From positions 124,001-188,000 of the forward strand of contig WGMF01000028.1 in assembly GCA_016125215.1 (NCBI GenBank): a stretch of 64,000 nucleotides of DNA. The letters are read 5' to 3'. The translations under genes were made by a program, and so were the position numbers. Shown here piece by piece: positions 53,569 to 61,929 of this stretch. The first letter of the stretch is position 1. Every line of letters starts with the position of its first letter. Origin of the DNA: Phycisphaera sp. (lineage in GTDB: Bacteria > Planctomycetota > Phycisphaerae > Phycisphaerales > Phycisphaeraceae). Under the pieces are notes generated by a model. The model ran no database searches. It was not told the origin of the DNA and saw nothing but the letters and a program-made list of their open reading frames with translations.

Positions 53569-54972
53569 ATGGCGCGAACCAACATGACCACCACCCCCTC
53601 CGTCAACTCCCCCACAAAGCGTGAATCCCCCGTCGCGGGCATCGACCGCCTCACCGCCTCCTCGGGTCACACCGCGATCGTCGGCCTCCAATGGGGCGAC
53701 GAGGGCAAAGGCAAGATCGTCGACCTGCTTGCCCCCCACTTCGACCTGGTCGTCCGCTACAACGGCGGGGCCAACGCGGGGCACAGCGTGCAGGTCGGCA
53801 AGGAACGTTACGCCCTGCACCTGATCCCCTCCGGCATCCTCAGCCGGGAAAAAATCAACGTCCTGGGCAACGGCGTCGTCATCGACCCTAACAAGTTGTT
53901 AGAAGAAATCGACGGCCTGCGCAAGCGGGGCGTCCACGTCGCCGGCGACAACCTGCGCATCAGCGACCGCGCCCACGTCGTGCTGCCCTACCACAAGTCG
54001 CAGGACGCCCTCATGGAAGCCGCTGTCTCCCACGGACGCAGCGACTCGAACAAGATCGGCACCACCGGGCGCGGCATCGGGCCGTGCTACGCCGACAAGG
54101 CCCTGCGCTCCACCGCCGTCCGCATGGGCGACCTGCTCGACCCCCGGAAGTTGGAAGAACGCTTGGCGCATATCGTGCCGATCAAGAACGTCACCCTCGC
54201 GGCGCTGGCCCAATCGTGCGACCAATCCTTCGAGCCTTTCGACCCCCGGAAGTTGGCCGAGGAATTTGCGGAATACGGGAAGAAACTCAAAGAACACGTC
54301 ACCGATGCTTCGCACCTGCTCCACGAATCGATGGCCCATCACAAACGCCTGCTCTTCGAGGGCGCCAACGCGACGCTGCTCGACATCGACCACGGGACCT
54401 ATCCGTATGTCACGTCGAGCAATTGCTCGTCGCTGGGCGTCCACACGGGCACGGGCGTGCCGGGGCACAAGGTCACGAGCATCCTCGGCGTGGTCAAGGC
54501 CTACCAGACCCGTGTCGGTGGCGGGCCGATGCCCACCGAACTGCACGACGAAGTGGGGAACCGCATCCGTGAGCGCGGCCACGAATACGGCACGACCACC
54601 GGACGCCCAAGGCGCTGCGGCCACCTGGACCTCATGGCCCTGAAATACGCGGCCCGGCTAAGCGGTGCCACGGGCATCTGCCTCATGCTTCTGGACGTTC
54701 TAGCCGGTTTCGAGACACTCAAGGTCTGCACCGGGTACCGCCACAACGGGCAGACCCTCGACCACTACCCCGGCGACGCGGATGTCCTGGCGGCGGTTGA
54801 GCCGATCTATCAGGAGGTGCCCGGCTTCGGCGACGAGATCACCGCCTGCAAGAACTTCGCTGACCTGCCGGCTAAAGCAAGGGCTTACATCGAACTGATC
54901 GAACAACACGCCGGTGTGAGCGTAAAGGTCATCAGCGTCGGCCCGGCACGCGACCAGACCATCGTGCGGTGA
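53569..54972 (+). CDS. purA: Adenylosuccinate synthetase
   Basis: PurA makes adenylosuccinate from IMP, aspartate and GTP, the first step to AMP. After a 34-residue N-terminal extension (Thr/Ser/Pro-rich), the 467-residue protein shows GLQWGDEGKGKIVDLLA, the NGGANAGHSVQVG block, IGTTGRGIGPCYADK, LLFEGANATLLDIDHGTYPYVTSSN and GGGPMPTELHDEVGN. Two CCCCCGGAAGTTG words (54144 and 54246) code for DPRKL segments, and the palindrome at 53888 codes for PNKLLEE. ATG 53569 or 53584 may start it; both have weak ribosome sites. The uppS start follows 19 bases after the stop. Confidence 0.95.
   Translation: MARTNMTTTPSVNSPTKRESPVAGIDRLTASSGHTAIVGLQWGDEGKGKIVDLLAPHFDLVVRYNGGANAGHSVQVGKERYALHLIPSGILSREKINVLGNGVVIDPNKLLEEIDGLRKRGVHVAGDNLRISDRAHVVLPYHKSQDALMEAAVSHGRSDSNKIGTTGRGIGPCYADKALRSTAVRMGDLLDPRKLEERLAHIVPIKNVTLAALAQSCDQSFEPFDPRKLAEEFAEYGKKLKEHVTDASHLLHESMAHHKRLLFEGANATLLDIDHGTYPYVTSSNCSSLGVHTGTGVPGHKVTSILGVVKAYQTRVGGGPMPTELHDEVGNRIRERGHEYGTTTGRPRRCGHLDLMALKYAARLSGATGICLMLLDVLAGFETLKVCTGYRHNGQTLDHYPGDADVLAAVEPIYQEVPGFGDEITACKNFADLPAKARAYIELIEQHAGVSVKVISVGPARDQTIVR
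53888..53902. repeat. Palindrome CTAACA-N3-TGTTAG in purA
   Basis: A perfect copy of the 15-base palindrome in coding sequence. Confidence 0.7.
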
Positions 54973-54990
54973 AAACCGACCTCTGTATCT

Positions 54991-55794
54991 ATGTCACAGG
55001 CAACACACACCAACCCGATCGCCGCGCAGCGGGCTAAAGACACCGCTGCGTCTTTTGCAATGCTGGGGTTGCCACGTGAGGTCCTGCCCCGTCATATTGC
55101 CATCATCATGGACGGCAACGGGCGCTGGGCCGAGGCGCGCGGCAAGAAACGGCAGATGGGACATCTCGAAGGCGCCAAGGCCGTCCGCGCGATCGTCACC
55201 GAGTGCGCCCGCCTCGAACTCGACGTGCTCACCCTCTACAGCTTCAGCATCGAGAACTGGCGACGCCCGACCGACGAGATCGAGTTCCTCATGGACCTCT
55301 ACGTCGAGTACCTCCAGGAAGAACGCAGGACGATGATGGACAACAACGTCCGCTTCGCCCAGGTCGGCAGGCGGCTCGGGCTGCCGCAGCGCGTGCTCGA
55401 CGAACTCGACAACACCCTCGAAGCGACCAGACACAACACCGGTCTGACCCTTGCCCTCGCGCTCAACTACGGCTCACGCACCGAGATCACCGACGCCGTG
55501 CGTGCGATTGCCCACAAGGTCAAAACCGGCCAACTCGACCCCGACTCGATCGACGAATCCACGATCAGCGACCACCTCTACACCGCGCCGCTACCCGTGC
55601 GCGACCCGGACCTGCTCATCCGCACCGCCGGCGAGATGCGCGTGAGCAACTACCTCCTGTGGCAGATCTCGTATGCCGAGCTGCACGTCGCCGACGTGTG
55701 CTGGCCCGACTTCACCCCTGAGCACCTGCGCGCCGCGATCCGCGACTTCGCCAAACGCCACCGCAAGTTCGGCGGCGTGCCGGAAAAAAGTTAA
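54991..55794 (+). CDS. uppS: Isoprenyl transferase (undecaprenyl diphosphate synthase)
   Basis: The 267-residue cis-prenyltransferase builds the lipid carrier used in peptidoglycan and glycan synthesis. It has the HIAIIMDGNGRWAEARG block with the catalytic Asp, GHLEGAKAVRAIV, LYSFSIENWRRP, and the RTAGEMRVSNYLLWQISYAELHVADVCWPDF block at the C-terminus. It has a 25-residue N-terminal extension. It lies 19 bases after purA. Its TAA stop is the beginning of a modular repeat element. Confidence 0.95.
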   Translation: MSQATHTNPIAAQRAKDTAASFAMLGLPREVLPRHIAIIMDGNGRWAEARGKKRQMGHLEGAKAVRAIVTECARLELDVLTLYSFSIENWRRPTDEIEFLMDLYVEYLQEERRTMMDNNVRFAQVGRRLGLPQRVLDELDNTLEATRHNTGLTLALALNYGSRTEITDAVRAIAHKVKTGQLDPDSIDESTISDHLYTAPLPVRDPDLLIRTAGEMRVSNYLLWQISYAELHVADVCWPDFTPEHLRAAIRDFAKRHRKFGGVPEKS

Positions 55795-55899
55795 CCACAG
55801 AGATTTAACCGCAGAGTTCGCAGAGGACGCAGAGGACGCAGAGAAGAATAGGAAAAATATTTCTAGGTTTTCTCTGCGCACTCAGCGCTCTCTGCGGCA
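55791..55899. repeat. Modular inverted repeat (GCAGAG words) after uppS
   Basis: The element starts TTAACCACAGAG at 55791, giving the TAA stop of uppS, then continues with ACCGCAGAGTTCGCAGAGGA; degenerate inverse words (CTCTGCG, CTCTCTGCGG) close it at about 55899. It lies in the gap to the convergent DAHP synthase gene. Confidence 0.7.
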
Positions 55900-55910
55900 A
55901 GAAATTGAAC

Positions 55911-56972
55911 TCACTTCGCAAGGCGCTTGGCCGCGTCGTGGAGGAGTTGTTCGGTCTTGGCCCAGCCGATGCAGGGATCGGTGACCGAAACCCCGTATTT
56001 CAACTTCCGGGGGTCGTCCAAAGATTGGTTGCCTTCCTCAAGATTGCTTTCGACCATCATGCCGATGATGGATTTTTCACCGGTGGCGCGCTGGTCGATG
56101 ACGTGGTTCCAGACGATTTCCTGGCGCTCGAACTTCTTGGCGGCGTTGGCGTGGGAGCAGTCGACCATGAGCAGGTCGGGCAGGCCGGCCTTGCGGAGCA
56201 TGGCACAGGCGGAGGCGACGTTTTCAGGGTCGTAGTTGGGCTTGTTGCCCGCGCCGCCCCGGAGGATGAGGTGGCCCGTCGGGTTGCCGGTGGTGCGGAT
56301 GATGCAGGACTTCCCATCGTTGTCGATGCCCAGAAAACTGTGCTGGCCGCGCGCGGACAACATGGCGTGGACCGCGATATCGACCTCACCCGAGGTGGCG
56401 TTCTTGAAGCCGACCGGCATGGACAACCCGCTGGCCATCTGGCGGTGCGTCTGGCTCTCGGTCGTCCGTGCGCCGATGGCGGACCACGCGATCAGGTCGG
56501 CGATGTACTGCGGCGTGATCGGGTCGAGCATCTCGGTCCCGGCGGGCAGGCCCATCGCGTTGATGTCCAGAAGTAGCCTGCGTGCCATACGCAACCCGGT
56601 GGCGATGTCGAGCGAGCCGTCGAGGTGCGGGTCGTTGATCAGGCCCTTCCACCCCACGGTCGTGCGTGGCTTCTCGAAGTAGACGCGCATGACGACGAGG
56701 ATGGTCTTCTCAACCTCTTTGCGGACCTTGGCCAGTCGGCCGGCGTATTCCATCGCGGCCTTGGGGTCGTGGATCGAGCAAGGCCCGACGACGGCAAGCA
56801 GCCTGTCGTCCTGCCCGGTGAGGATGCGTGTCACCTCGTCGCGTCCCTGTTCGACGGTACGTGCCGCTTCGGGCGTCAGGGGCATTTGGGCCACAAGGTC
56901 GGCCGGGCTCATCAACGGGATGGTCTCCGCGACGCGGAGGTCCTGCAACGGTTTGTGTGTGCTCTGGGGCAT
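55911..56972 (-). CDS. aroG: 3-deoxy-7-phosphoheptulonate (DAHP) synthase
   Basis: This 353-residue type I DAHP synthase catalyses the first step of the shikimate pathway from PEP and erythrose 4-phosphate. It shows [40 protein letters not shown], the [29 protein letters not shown] block, and [17 protein letters not shown] with the metal ligands. Class and length fit the AroF/G/H type, which is feedback-regulated by aromatic amino acids; which one cannot be told. One CCCCCGGAAGTTG word (56002) codes for DPRKL near the C-terminus. The ATG 56972 has no strong ribosome site. aroDE and trpD lie elsewhere in the window. Confidence 0.93.
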   Translation of the reverse strand: MPQSTHKPLQDLRVAETIPLMSPADLVAQMPLTPEAARTVEQGRDEVTRILTGQDDRLLAVVGPCSIHDPKAAMEYAGRLAKVRKEVEKTILVVMRVYFEKPRTTVGWKGLINDPHLDGSLDIATGLRMARRLLLDINAMGLPAGTEMLDPITPQYIADLIAWSAIGARTTESQTHRQMASGLSMPVGFKNATSGEVDIAVHAMLSARGQHSFLGIDNDGKSCIIRTTGNPTGHLILRGGAGNKPNYDPENVASACAMLRKAGLPDLLMVDCSHANAAKKFERQEIVWNHVIDQRATGEKSIIGMMVESNLEEGNQSLDDPRKLKYGVSVTDPCIGWAKTEQLLHDAAKRLAK

Positions 56973-57083
56973 AGCGGGTCAAACACGATAACGGACTGCC
57001 CCCGGAAGGCAAGCTGTGATTACAATAAACACACGGGATGACCGATGACACCCGTAGAACCCGTGATCGGATAAAATACACCC

Positions 57084-57326
57084 ATGAAAGCCACCCCCCC
57101 CCCATCCTGGCTCGATCGCATCACGGTGGACCCCGACAAGTGCGGTGGCCGCCCGTGCATCCGTGGCTACCGCCTGAGGGTCAGCGACATCCTCGACCTG
57201 CTCGCGGCGGGTGCGGAGAACGACGAAATCCTGCGTGACTATCCGTTCCTTGAGCGTGAAGATATCCAGGCGGCGATCGCATACGCGGCCCGTCAAACCG
57301 ACCACCTGGTCCTGCGCGTATCGTGA
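57084..57326 (+). CDS. DUF433-family antitoxin
   Basis: The 80-residue protein has the DUF433 pattern ITVDPDKCGGRPCIRGYRLRVSDILDLLAAGAENDEILRDYPFLEREDIQAAIAYAAR, a small winged-helix domain. DUF433 genes usually stand directly before DUF5615 or PIN-type toxin genes and act as antitoxins. Its TGA overlaps the GTG start of the next gene (GTGA). The ATG 57084 is followed by a Pro-rich stretch; no strong ribosome site is seen. Confidence 0.88.
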   Translation: MKATPPPSWLDRITVDPDKCGGRPCIRGYRLRVSDILDLLAAGAENDEILRDYPFLEREDIQAAIAYAARQTDHLVLRVS

Positions 57327-57652
57327 AGTTCCTTATTGATAATCAGCTGCCTTCCGTACTGGCTCGTCACCTGAAGCAGCAGGGACACGAGGCATTCCAT
57401 GTATTCGATTTTGGATTGGCACAAGCTTCAGATACAGACATCTGGCGAAGATGCCGTGATGAACGCTACGTTCTTGTCAGTAAGGACGAAGACTTTTTGA
57501 ATCTTTCACTGCGCGACGCAGAAGGCCCACAAGTCATCTGGGTGCGACTAACTAACTGTCGCAATTCGGCATTGATTGCGGCGTTCGATCAAGCCATACC
57601 CAAACTGATACAAGCCCTGGAAAACGGTCAACGCATTGTGGAATTGCGTTGA
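57323..57652 (+). CDS. DUF5615 (PIN-like) toxin
   Basis: The 109-residue protein has the DUF5615 pattern: MKFLIDNQLPSVLARHLKQQGHEAFHVFDFGLAQASDTDIW with the acidic residue of a PIN-like fold, YVLVSKDEDFLNLSL with a second acidic pair, and VIWVRLTNCRN. Related proteins are RNases. GTG 57323 overlaps the antitoxin stop. The DNA is visibly less GC-rich than its surroundings, which suggests transfer. All acidic residues expected for activity appear present. Confidence 0.87.
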   Translation: MKFLIDNQLPSVLARHLKQQGHEAFHVFDFGLAQASDTDIWRRCRDERYVLVSKDEDFLNLSLRDAEGPQVIWVRLTNCRNSALIAAFDQAIPKLIQALENGQRIVELR

Positions 57653-57693
57653 TGTTTTGAATCATCCTGACTGCCTCAAAAATAAATTGAGAA

Positions 57694-58311
57694 TCAACGG
57701 TACTGCTCGGGGATGGGTGTGCCGCACTGGGGGCAGTGTTTGTGGCGCTGGGCGATGCTGGGGCGCAGGTCGTGGCTGCACTTGAGGCAGCGGGGGACGG
57801 CGGTGTCGCGGTTGCCCATACCGAACGAACCGAGCATCGGGCGAAAGCCTGCGAAGTAGGCGGCGCTGCCGGCGGCGATGAGGTAGCTCAAGATGGCAAT
57901 GAAGTTGGTCAGGGTGTGGATCGTGGCGGAACGTTCGGTCTGCGGGCCGGGCATGCCGTTGAGCGGGCCGGTGGAGAAGAGGACGCTAAACGATTTTCCG
58001 GTGCCCCAGTGCAGCCAGAGCAGCGTGCCGATCACCGCGGCGCACAACCCCAGCACACCCGCAACGACACGTAACCATGTGTAAGTCCCACGACCGACGT
58101 AGCTCATGGTCAGGCCGACCATGAACCCGGCGATGGCGCCTTCGAAGCCCAGGGCGATCAAGCCGATCGAGCGGAAGGCGTACATCACGCACGCCATGAC
58201 CAGTGCCCCGACCAGTGCGCCGCCTAATCCCGCGAGGACAGCCAGGGCGGGCCTGCCCTGGATGGCGCGGCGGAGAGTGGGGTCGGTGAGGGGGTCTTGG
58301 GTGGGAGGCAT
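57694..58311 (-). CDS. Four-helix membrane protein with C-terminal zinc ribbon
   Basis: I do not recognise this 205-residue family. It has four membrane helices (about 20-42, 47-68, 80-103, 130-155) and a soluble end with a zinc-ribbon pair, CLKCSHDLRP and CPQCGTPIPEQYR, typical of planctomycete proteins. The start ATG 58311 is preceded directly by the dispersed leader repeat and has no ribosome site. It may be co-directional with trpD but is separated by 110 bases. Confidence 0.7.
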   Translation of the reverse strand: MPPTQDPLTDPTLRRAIQGRPALAVLAGLGGALVGALVMACVMYAFRSIGLIALGFEGAIAGFMVGLTMSYVGRGTYTWLRVVAGVLGLCAAVIGTLLWLHWGTGKSFSVLFSTGPLNGMPGPQTERSATIHTLTNFIAILSYLIAAGSAAYFAGFRPMLGSFGMGNRDTAVPRCLKCSHDLRPSIAQRHKHCPQCGTPIPEQYR

Positions 58312-58380
58312 GTCTGATGTCTGATGTTTGATGTCAGAGGAGGGAAAGCCATTGATGAATGATGATTGATGATCTCAGAG
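58311..58380 (-). repeat. Dispersed leader repeat, copy 2
   Basis: On the minus strand this reads CTGAGATCATCAATCATC, ATCAATGG, then GACATCAAACATCAGACATC ending in the start codon of the zinc-ribbon membrane protein. It matches 29511-29590 in order and spacing, apart from a short variable middle. Confidence 0.75.
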
Positions 58381-58421
58381 GGGGGCGGTCTCCGGTCGCG
58401 AGCGACCGGGCTAAATGGGGG

Positions 58422-59459
58422 TCAGGGTTCGTGGGTGATGCGAATGAGCGCGTCGAGGGCTTTGTTACCCAGTGCGTTGTCGAGGGCGTTGGCGGCCATG
58501 TCCAGGCCGTCGAAGAGGTCGATGGCCAGGTCGGCGACGACGAGGGCGGCGGCGGTGTTGAGTTGAACGATATCGCGAGCCGGTCCGGGTTTTCCTTCGA
58601 GGACTTGGCGGATCACCTGCGCGCTTTGTTCGGGAGATTCAACCGACAGCGCGTCGGGGTCGGCGTCGTGGAAGCCCAGTTGGATCGGGTCGACCTCGTA
58701 GGAATGGACCTCGCCGCTGTGCAGGTGGCTGACGTGGGTCTGGCCGACGGTGGAGAGTTCATCGATGCCCCGGCCCTCGCCGAAGCGTCCATGCACGATC
58801 ATGGCCTCTTCGGACCCGAGTTGCCTTAGGGCCTCGGCCAGCGTCTGTGTGAGTTGAGCATTGAAGACGCCGATGAGCTGGCGTTTGGCGTCGGCTGGGT
58901 TGGTAAGTGGGCCGAGCACGTTGAAGAGCGTGCGGAAGCCCAGTTCCTGCCGGATGGGGCCGGCATGTTTCATGGCCGGGTGGTGCGCGGGAGCAAAGCA
59001 GAAACACAGGCCCGCTTGGTCCAAACATTTTGTCAGTACGGTCGGCTCGACGGCGAGTTTCACACCCAGGGCTTCGAGCACCTGCGACGAGCCGGACTTG
59101 CTGGTGATGGACCGGTTGCCGTGCTTGGCCACGGCGACGTTTTTCGGCCTGCCCACTCCGGCGACGACCAGGGCGGTGGCGGTGGAGATGTTGAACGTGT
59201 GCGAACCGTCGCCGCCGGTGCCGCAGGTGTCGAGGATCGTCAGGCCGGGTGGGGTCTGGACGTGCAGCGACTTGTCGCGCATGACGCGCGCCGCCCCGAC
59301 GATCTCATCCGCCGTCGGCCCGCGTGCCTGGATCATGCCCAGGAGCGCACCGACCTGCGAGGGCAACGCCCGCCCGGTCATGATGAGGTCAAACGCCTCG
59401 ACCGCCTGTTGGGGTGAGAGGGGCTGACCCTCCGCGAGCTGTTTGAGCAGGTGTTGCAT
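58422..59459 (-). CDS. trpD: Anthranilate phosphoribosyltransferase
   Basis: TrpD transfers phosphoribose to anthranilate, the second committed step of tryptophan synthesis. The 345-residue protein has LLGMIQARGPTADEI, the pyrophosphate-binding DTCGTGGDGSHTFNIST, AVAKHGNRSITSKSGSSQVLEALG and the Mg site HGRFGEGRGIDELS, with normal length. No other trp gene is adjacent, so it is separate from a trp operon here. It is followed on the same strand by the zinc-ribbon membrane protein. Confidence 0.95.
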   Translation of the reverse strand: MQHLLKQLAEGQPLSPQQAVEAFDLIMTGRALPSQVGALLGMIQARGPTADEIVGAARVMRDKSLHVQTPPGLTILDTCGTGGDGSHTFNISTATALVVAGVGRPKNVAVAKHGNRSITSKSGSSQVLEALGVKLAVEPTVLTKCLDQAGLCFCFAPAHHPAMKHAGPIRQELGFRTLFNVLGPLTNPADAKRQLIGVFNAQLTQTLAEALRQLGSEEAMIVHGRFGEGRGIDELSTVGQTHVSHLHSGEVHSYEVDPIQLGFHDADPDALSVESPEQSAQVIRQVLEGKPGPARDIVQLNTAAALVVADLAIDLFDGLDMAANALDNALGNKALDALIRITHEP

Positions 59460-59493
59460 GGGATGTGTTGAAAACGCAACAGCGAGCCGGGTG

Positions 59494-60240
59494 TCAGAGT
59501 ATCTCGGTCAGGAACCACAGCCCCGCGCCGGCCAGGACCATAAAGAGCGTGATCTGCCCCGCCAGCACCGCCGCCTGCCGGGGCAGCCCGCCGTCTTCGC
59601 TGAGGTCTTCCATCTTGATGGCTTTGTAGGCCACGGAAATGGCCAGGACCATCGGCAGCATCAGGACGAGCCAATAGCGGTCCAGGGGCAGGGGGTTTCG
59701 GAACGGCAGGTAGCTCAGCGCGACGATCGGGACGAACGCCAGGGCGCTGAGCGTGGCCTGTCTCGGTTTAGGTGGAGTCTGCGCAGAACCCTCTTGACGG
59801 CGGACGGTCGGGTCGCGGTAGAGCACGTCGATGATGGCCAGGAGGTTGAGCAGGCCGGCCAGCGAGGTGTAGAGCACACCCTGGTCGTAGACCGAGCCGA
59901 GGCTGGGCTCGAACGGGCCGGGGTTGATCGGGGTGTAAGGCCCGCCCTTGCGGACGTGCTGGTGGTAGAGGTCCACGGGCAGAGAGGGCGCTAAGAGCAT
60001 CTGCCCGAGGAAGCCGGGGATCATGCTGCCTTTGTGGTCGATGACGGAGACGCCGCCGATGAGCAACCCGGAGGCCCAGAGGATGAGGATGGTGGCACAG
60101 ATGATCGATCCGCGTCTGCGTTCGCCCATGAGATAATGTCCCAGTCCGGGGATGAACCAGGCGGCCAGGGCCTCGACGAAATGCCAGTCGCCGACGGGTT
60201 TGGGCGGGTTGCTGGAGGGGGTTTGTGGGCGGGTGCTCAA
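59494..60240 (-). CDS. Membrane protein of unknown function (DUF6677-like)
   Basis: The 248-residue protein has a Pro/Ser-rich N-terminus, the segment ALAAWFIPGLGHYLMGERRRGSII as its first helix, and about five more membrane helices (ending near 100, 140, 183, 208 and 243). The first helix resembles the AWLLPGLGH-type motif of small planctomycete membrane proteins that I associate with the DUF6677 group; this is a weak link. The start TTG 60240 is one option; a longer frame reaches 60354 but gives a His/Arg-rich start without family support. It is 34 bases from trpD and may be co-transcribed with it. Confidence 0.6.
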   Translation of the reverse strand: MSTRPQTPSSNPPKPVGDWHFVEALAAWFIPGLGHYLMGERRRGSIICATILILWASGLLIGGVSVIDHKGSMIPGFLGQMLLAPSLPVDLYHQHVRKGGPYTPINPGPFEPSLGSVYDQGVLYTSLAGLLNLLAIIDVLYRDPTVRRQEGSAQTPPKPRQATLSALAFVPIVALSYLPFRNPLPLDRYWLVLMLPMVLAISVAYKAIKMEDLSEDGGLPRQAAVLAGQITLFMVLAGAGLWFLTEIL

Positions 60241-60291
60241 GGGTCCTGGGTTCCTGCCAAAAAATAAGTGGGGATAAGCCCGGTAAGTGTA

Positions 60292-60319
60292 TTGACAAAC
60301 GAACTTCTGCCGATAGTGT
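60292..60319 (+). promoter_or_regulatory. Possible promoter of the acidic-protein gene
   Basis: A perfect TTGACA at 60292-60297 is followed at 16 bases by TAGTGT, which fits a -10 box poorly. It points towards the acidic-protein gene at 60405. Confidence 0.35.
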
Positions 60320-60404
60320 AACGTCCTGTTCCGGCTGACCAAAGCCCGAGTCAATGGGTTTCTCGGGCGGGTTCAGAAACGCCAACGTTCAGGGAGGTCT
60401 CACC

Positions 60405-60662
60405 ATGACGCTCGAAATCGCAGAAACGAAGTGGTCGCTGTTCGGGTCCGATAGCGCAATCGGCACAACCGTCGCGCACGGTTATGAGATGCTGGCTGAA
60501 GACGAGGGCGAGGTGGAGGATGACGACTTTTTTGACGATGATGATGACGAAGACTTCGACGACGATGACGACGACCTCTTCGAGGACGATGAAGAGGGCG
60601 ACGACGATGACGACGACTTCTTCGACGACGACGACGACGAAGACATCGAAGACGACGTATAA
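60405..60662 (+). CDS. Highly acidic small protein
   Basis: The 85-residue protein has an ordinary N-terminus (MTLEIAETKWSLFGSDSAIG) and a second half that is almost all Asp and Glu with a few Phe/Leu (about residues 32-85). The ATG 60405 has GGGAGG upstream, so it is very probably translated. Similar acidic tails bind metal ions, ribosomal proteins or basic partners. The following gene, 60 bases on, encodes an Arg-rich protein, which suggests a possible charge partner. No family is recognised. Confidence 0.7.
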   Translation: MTLEIAETKWSLFGSDSAIGTTVAHGYEMLAEDEGEVEDDDFFDDDDDEDFDDDDDDLFEDDEEGDDDDDDFFDDDDDEDIEDDV

Positions 60663-60722
60663 ACCGAGCACAGGCCAAGTGTGACCGAGGCTCGGGCGTC
60701 AACAGGATCAGGGGAGACCGCC

Positions 60723-61136
60723 ATGAGCCAGGACATCAGGCAGGACACCAGCCCGGAACCGACCGCGACGTGGACCGGACCGGAACGCAGACGGTCGGAA
60801 AATAACCGCCGGGAGACGGTGGTGGACCGCCGGACCGACGGTCACGTCACCGGGGACGGCACGGGCCTCGAGCGTCGGCGTGGTCCGGGTCGGCGACGCA
60901 CCGATTTCATGAAGGCCGCCGAAGAGGGTCAGATGGACCGCGAACAGTTCCTGTTCGTGATGGCGATCGACGCCTACAAACGGGTCAACCAGAAGCCCTA
61001 CCCGACGTGGACCGAGGTGCTCGAAGTCATCCGCAAGCTCGGCTACCGCAAGACCACCGCGTCCGAGCTCAACCTCGCCAGTGCCGAGGACTGGACCGAG
61101 TCCCCCGACGCCCCGGCGTTCAAGCCCAAGGCTTGA
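60723..61136 (+). CDS. Arg-rich small protein of unknown function
   Basis: The 137-residue protein has repeated basic segments in its first half (GPERRRSENNRRETVVDRR, GLERRRGPGRRRTDF, about residues 18-67). The second half is a helix-rich domain (DREQFLFVMAIDAYKRVNQKPYPTWTEVLEVIRKLGYRKT, about 77-117). The ATG 60723 has GGGGAG upstream. The second half occurs as a small domain in planctomycete proteins, but I cannot name it. Its basic part and the acidic gene directly upstream suggest that they act together. Confidence 0.65.
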   Translation: MSQDIRQDTSPEPTATWTGPERRRSENNRRETVVDRRTDGHVTGDGTGLERRRGPGRRRTDFMKAAEEGQMDREQFLFVMAIDAYKRVNQKPYPTWTEVLEVIRKLGYRKTTASELNLASAEDWTESPDAPAFKPKA

Positions 61137-61149
61137 GGAGAGAGTCCTC

Positions 61150-61315
61150 AACCGCCAAGACGCCAAGAGCGCCAAGCGATCGCAAAGAAGTTTGACAGGA
61201 TCACGGGATCGTCTGGATTCACAGGATCAAACCTCGATCCAGTCGATCCCATGCATCCTGTAATCCCGTCAAATATTCTTCTCGGTTTTCTTGGCGCACT
61301 TGGCGTCTTGGCGGT
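61150..61315. repeat. Nested modular inverted repeat (GCCAAG outer, GGATCA inner)
   Basis: Outer arms AACCGCCAAGACGCCAAG at 61150 and inverse ending at 61315; inner arms GACAGGATCACGGGATCG near 61194 and an inverse GATCCCATGCATCCTGTAATC near 61244. A third inner word (GGATCA) is used here, showing module exchange. It fills the gap before the Nudix gene. Confidence 0.8.
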
Positions 61316-61326
61316 GGATCCTTACA

Positions 61327-61833
61327 GTGTCCCCCGTGACCGAGCTGCCCTACAAGATCGCGGTGCTGTGTTACCTCTTTGATGAGACGGGCCGGGTGCT
61401 GCTGTTGCATAGACGCAAGCCGCCCAACCGGGACCTCTATTCACCTGTAGGGGGCAAGCTCGAAACCGCCATCGGCGAAAGCCCGACCGATTGCGCCTTA
61501 CGCGAAATCCAGGAGGAAGTCAGCTTGTCCCTCACCCACAACGACCTGCACCTGACGGGCATCGTCTCCGAAGAGGGCTACGAGGACCAGACCCACTGGC
61601 TGATGTTTCTCTACGAGGTCACACGCCCCGTCACCGTCACGCGCACCGAATTCGACGAGGGCCGACTCGAGTGGTTCGAGCGCGACGCCCTCGACAAGCT
61701 CCCCCTGCCACGCACCGACCGCGAAGTGATCTGGCCCCTGTTCTGGAAACACCGCGGATCGTTTTTCATGGCCCACCTGCGCTGTCACCACGGGCGACTC
61801 GACTGGTCAGTCCAGCAGTCGCACGGTGAGTGA
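61327..61833 (+). CDS. Nudix hydrolase
   Basis: The 168-residue protein has a Nudix fold with PVGGKLETAIGESPTDCALREIQEEVSL (about residues 44-71). The catalytic REIQEE is complete, but two residues are inserted between GGKLE and GE, and the last Gly of the box is Ser. It would hydrolyse a nucleoside diphosphate derivative; the N-terminal LLLHRRKPPNRDLYSPVGG is typical of 8-oxo-dGTP- or ADP-sugar-type members. Start GTG 61327 or GTG 61336, both without a good ribosome site; the repeat element ends just before. Confidence 0.85.
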   Translation: MSPVTELPYKIAVLCYLFDETGRVLLLHRRKPPNRDLYSPVGGKLETAIGESPTDCALREIQEEVSLSLTHNDLHLTGIVSEEGYEDQTHWLMFLYEVTRPVTVTRTEFDEGRLEWFERDALDKLPLPRTDREVIWPLFWKHRGSFFMAHLRCHHGRLDWSVQQSHGE

Positions 61834-61929
61834 TTGCGATCGGCGTCCCGGCACCCATCGTGGATAAGCCGTGCCACGATTCCGTTGCGACCGATCCACG
61901 CCCTCGAGCAACCGGCATCTTTTTTCTCG

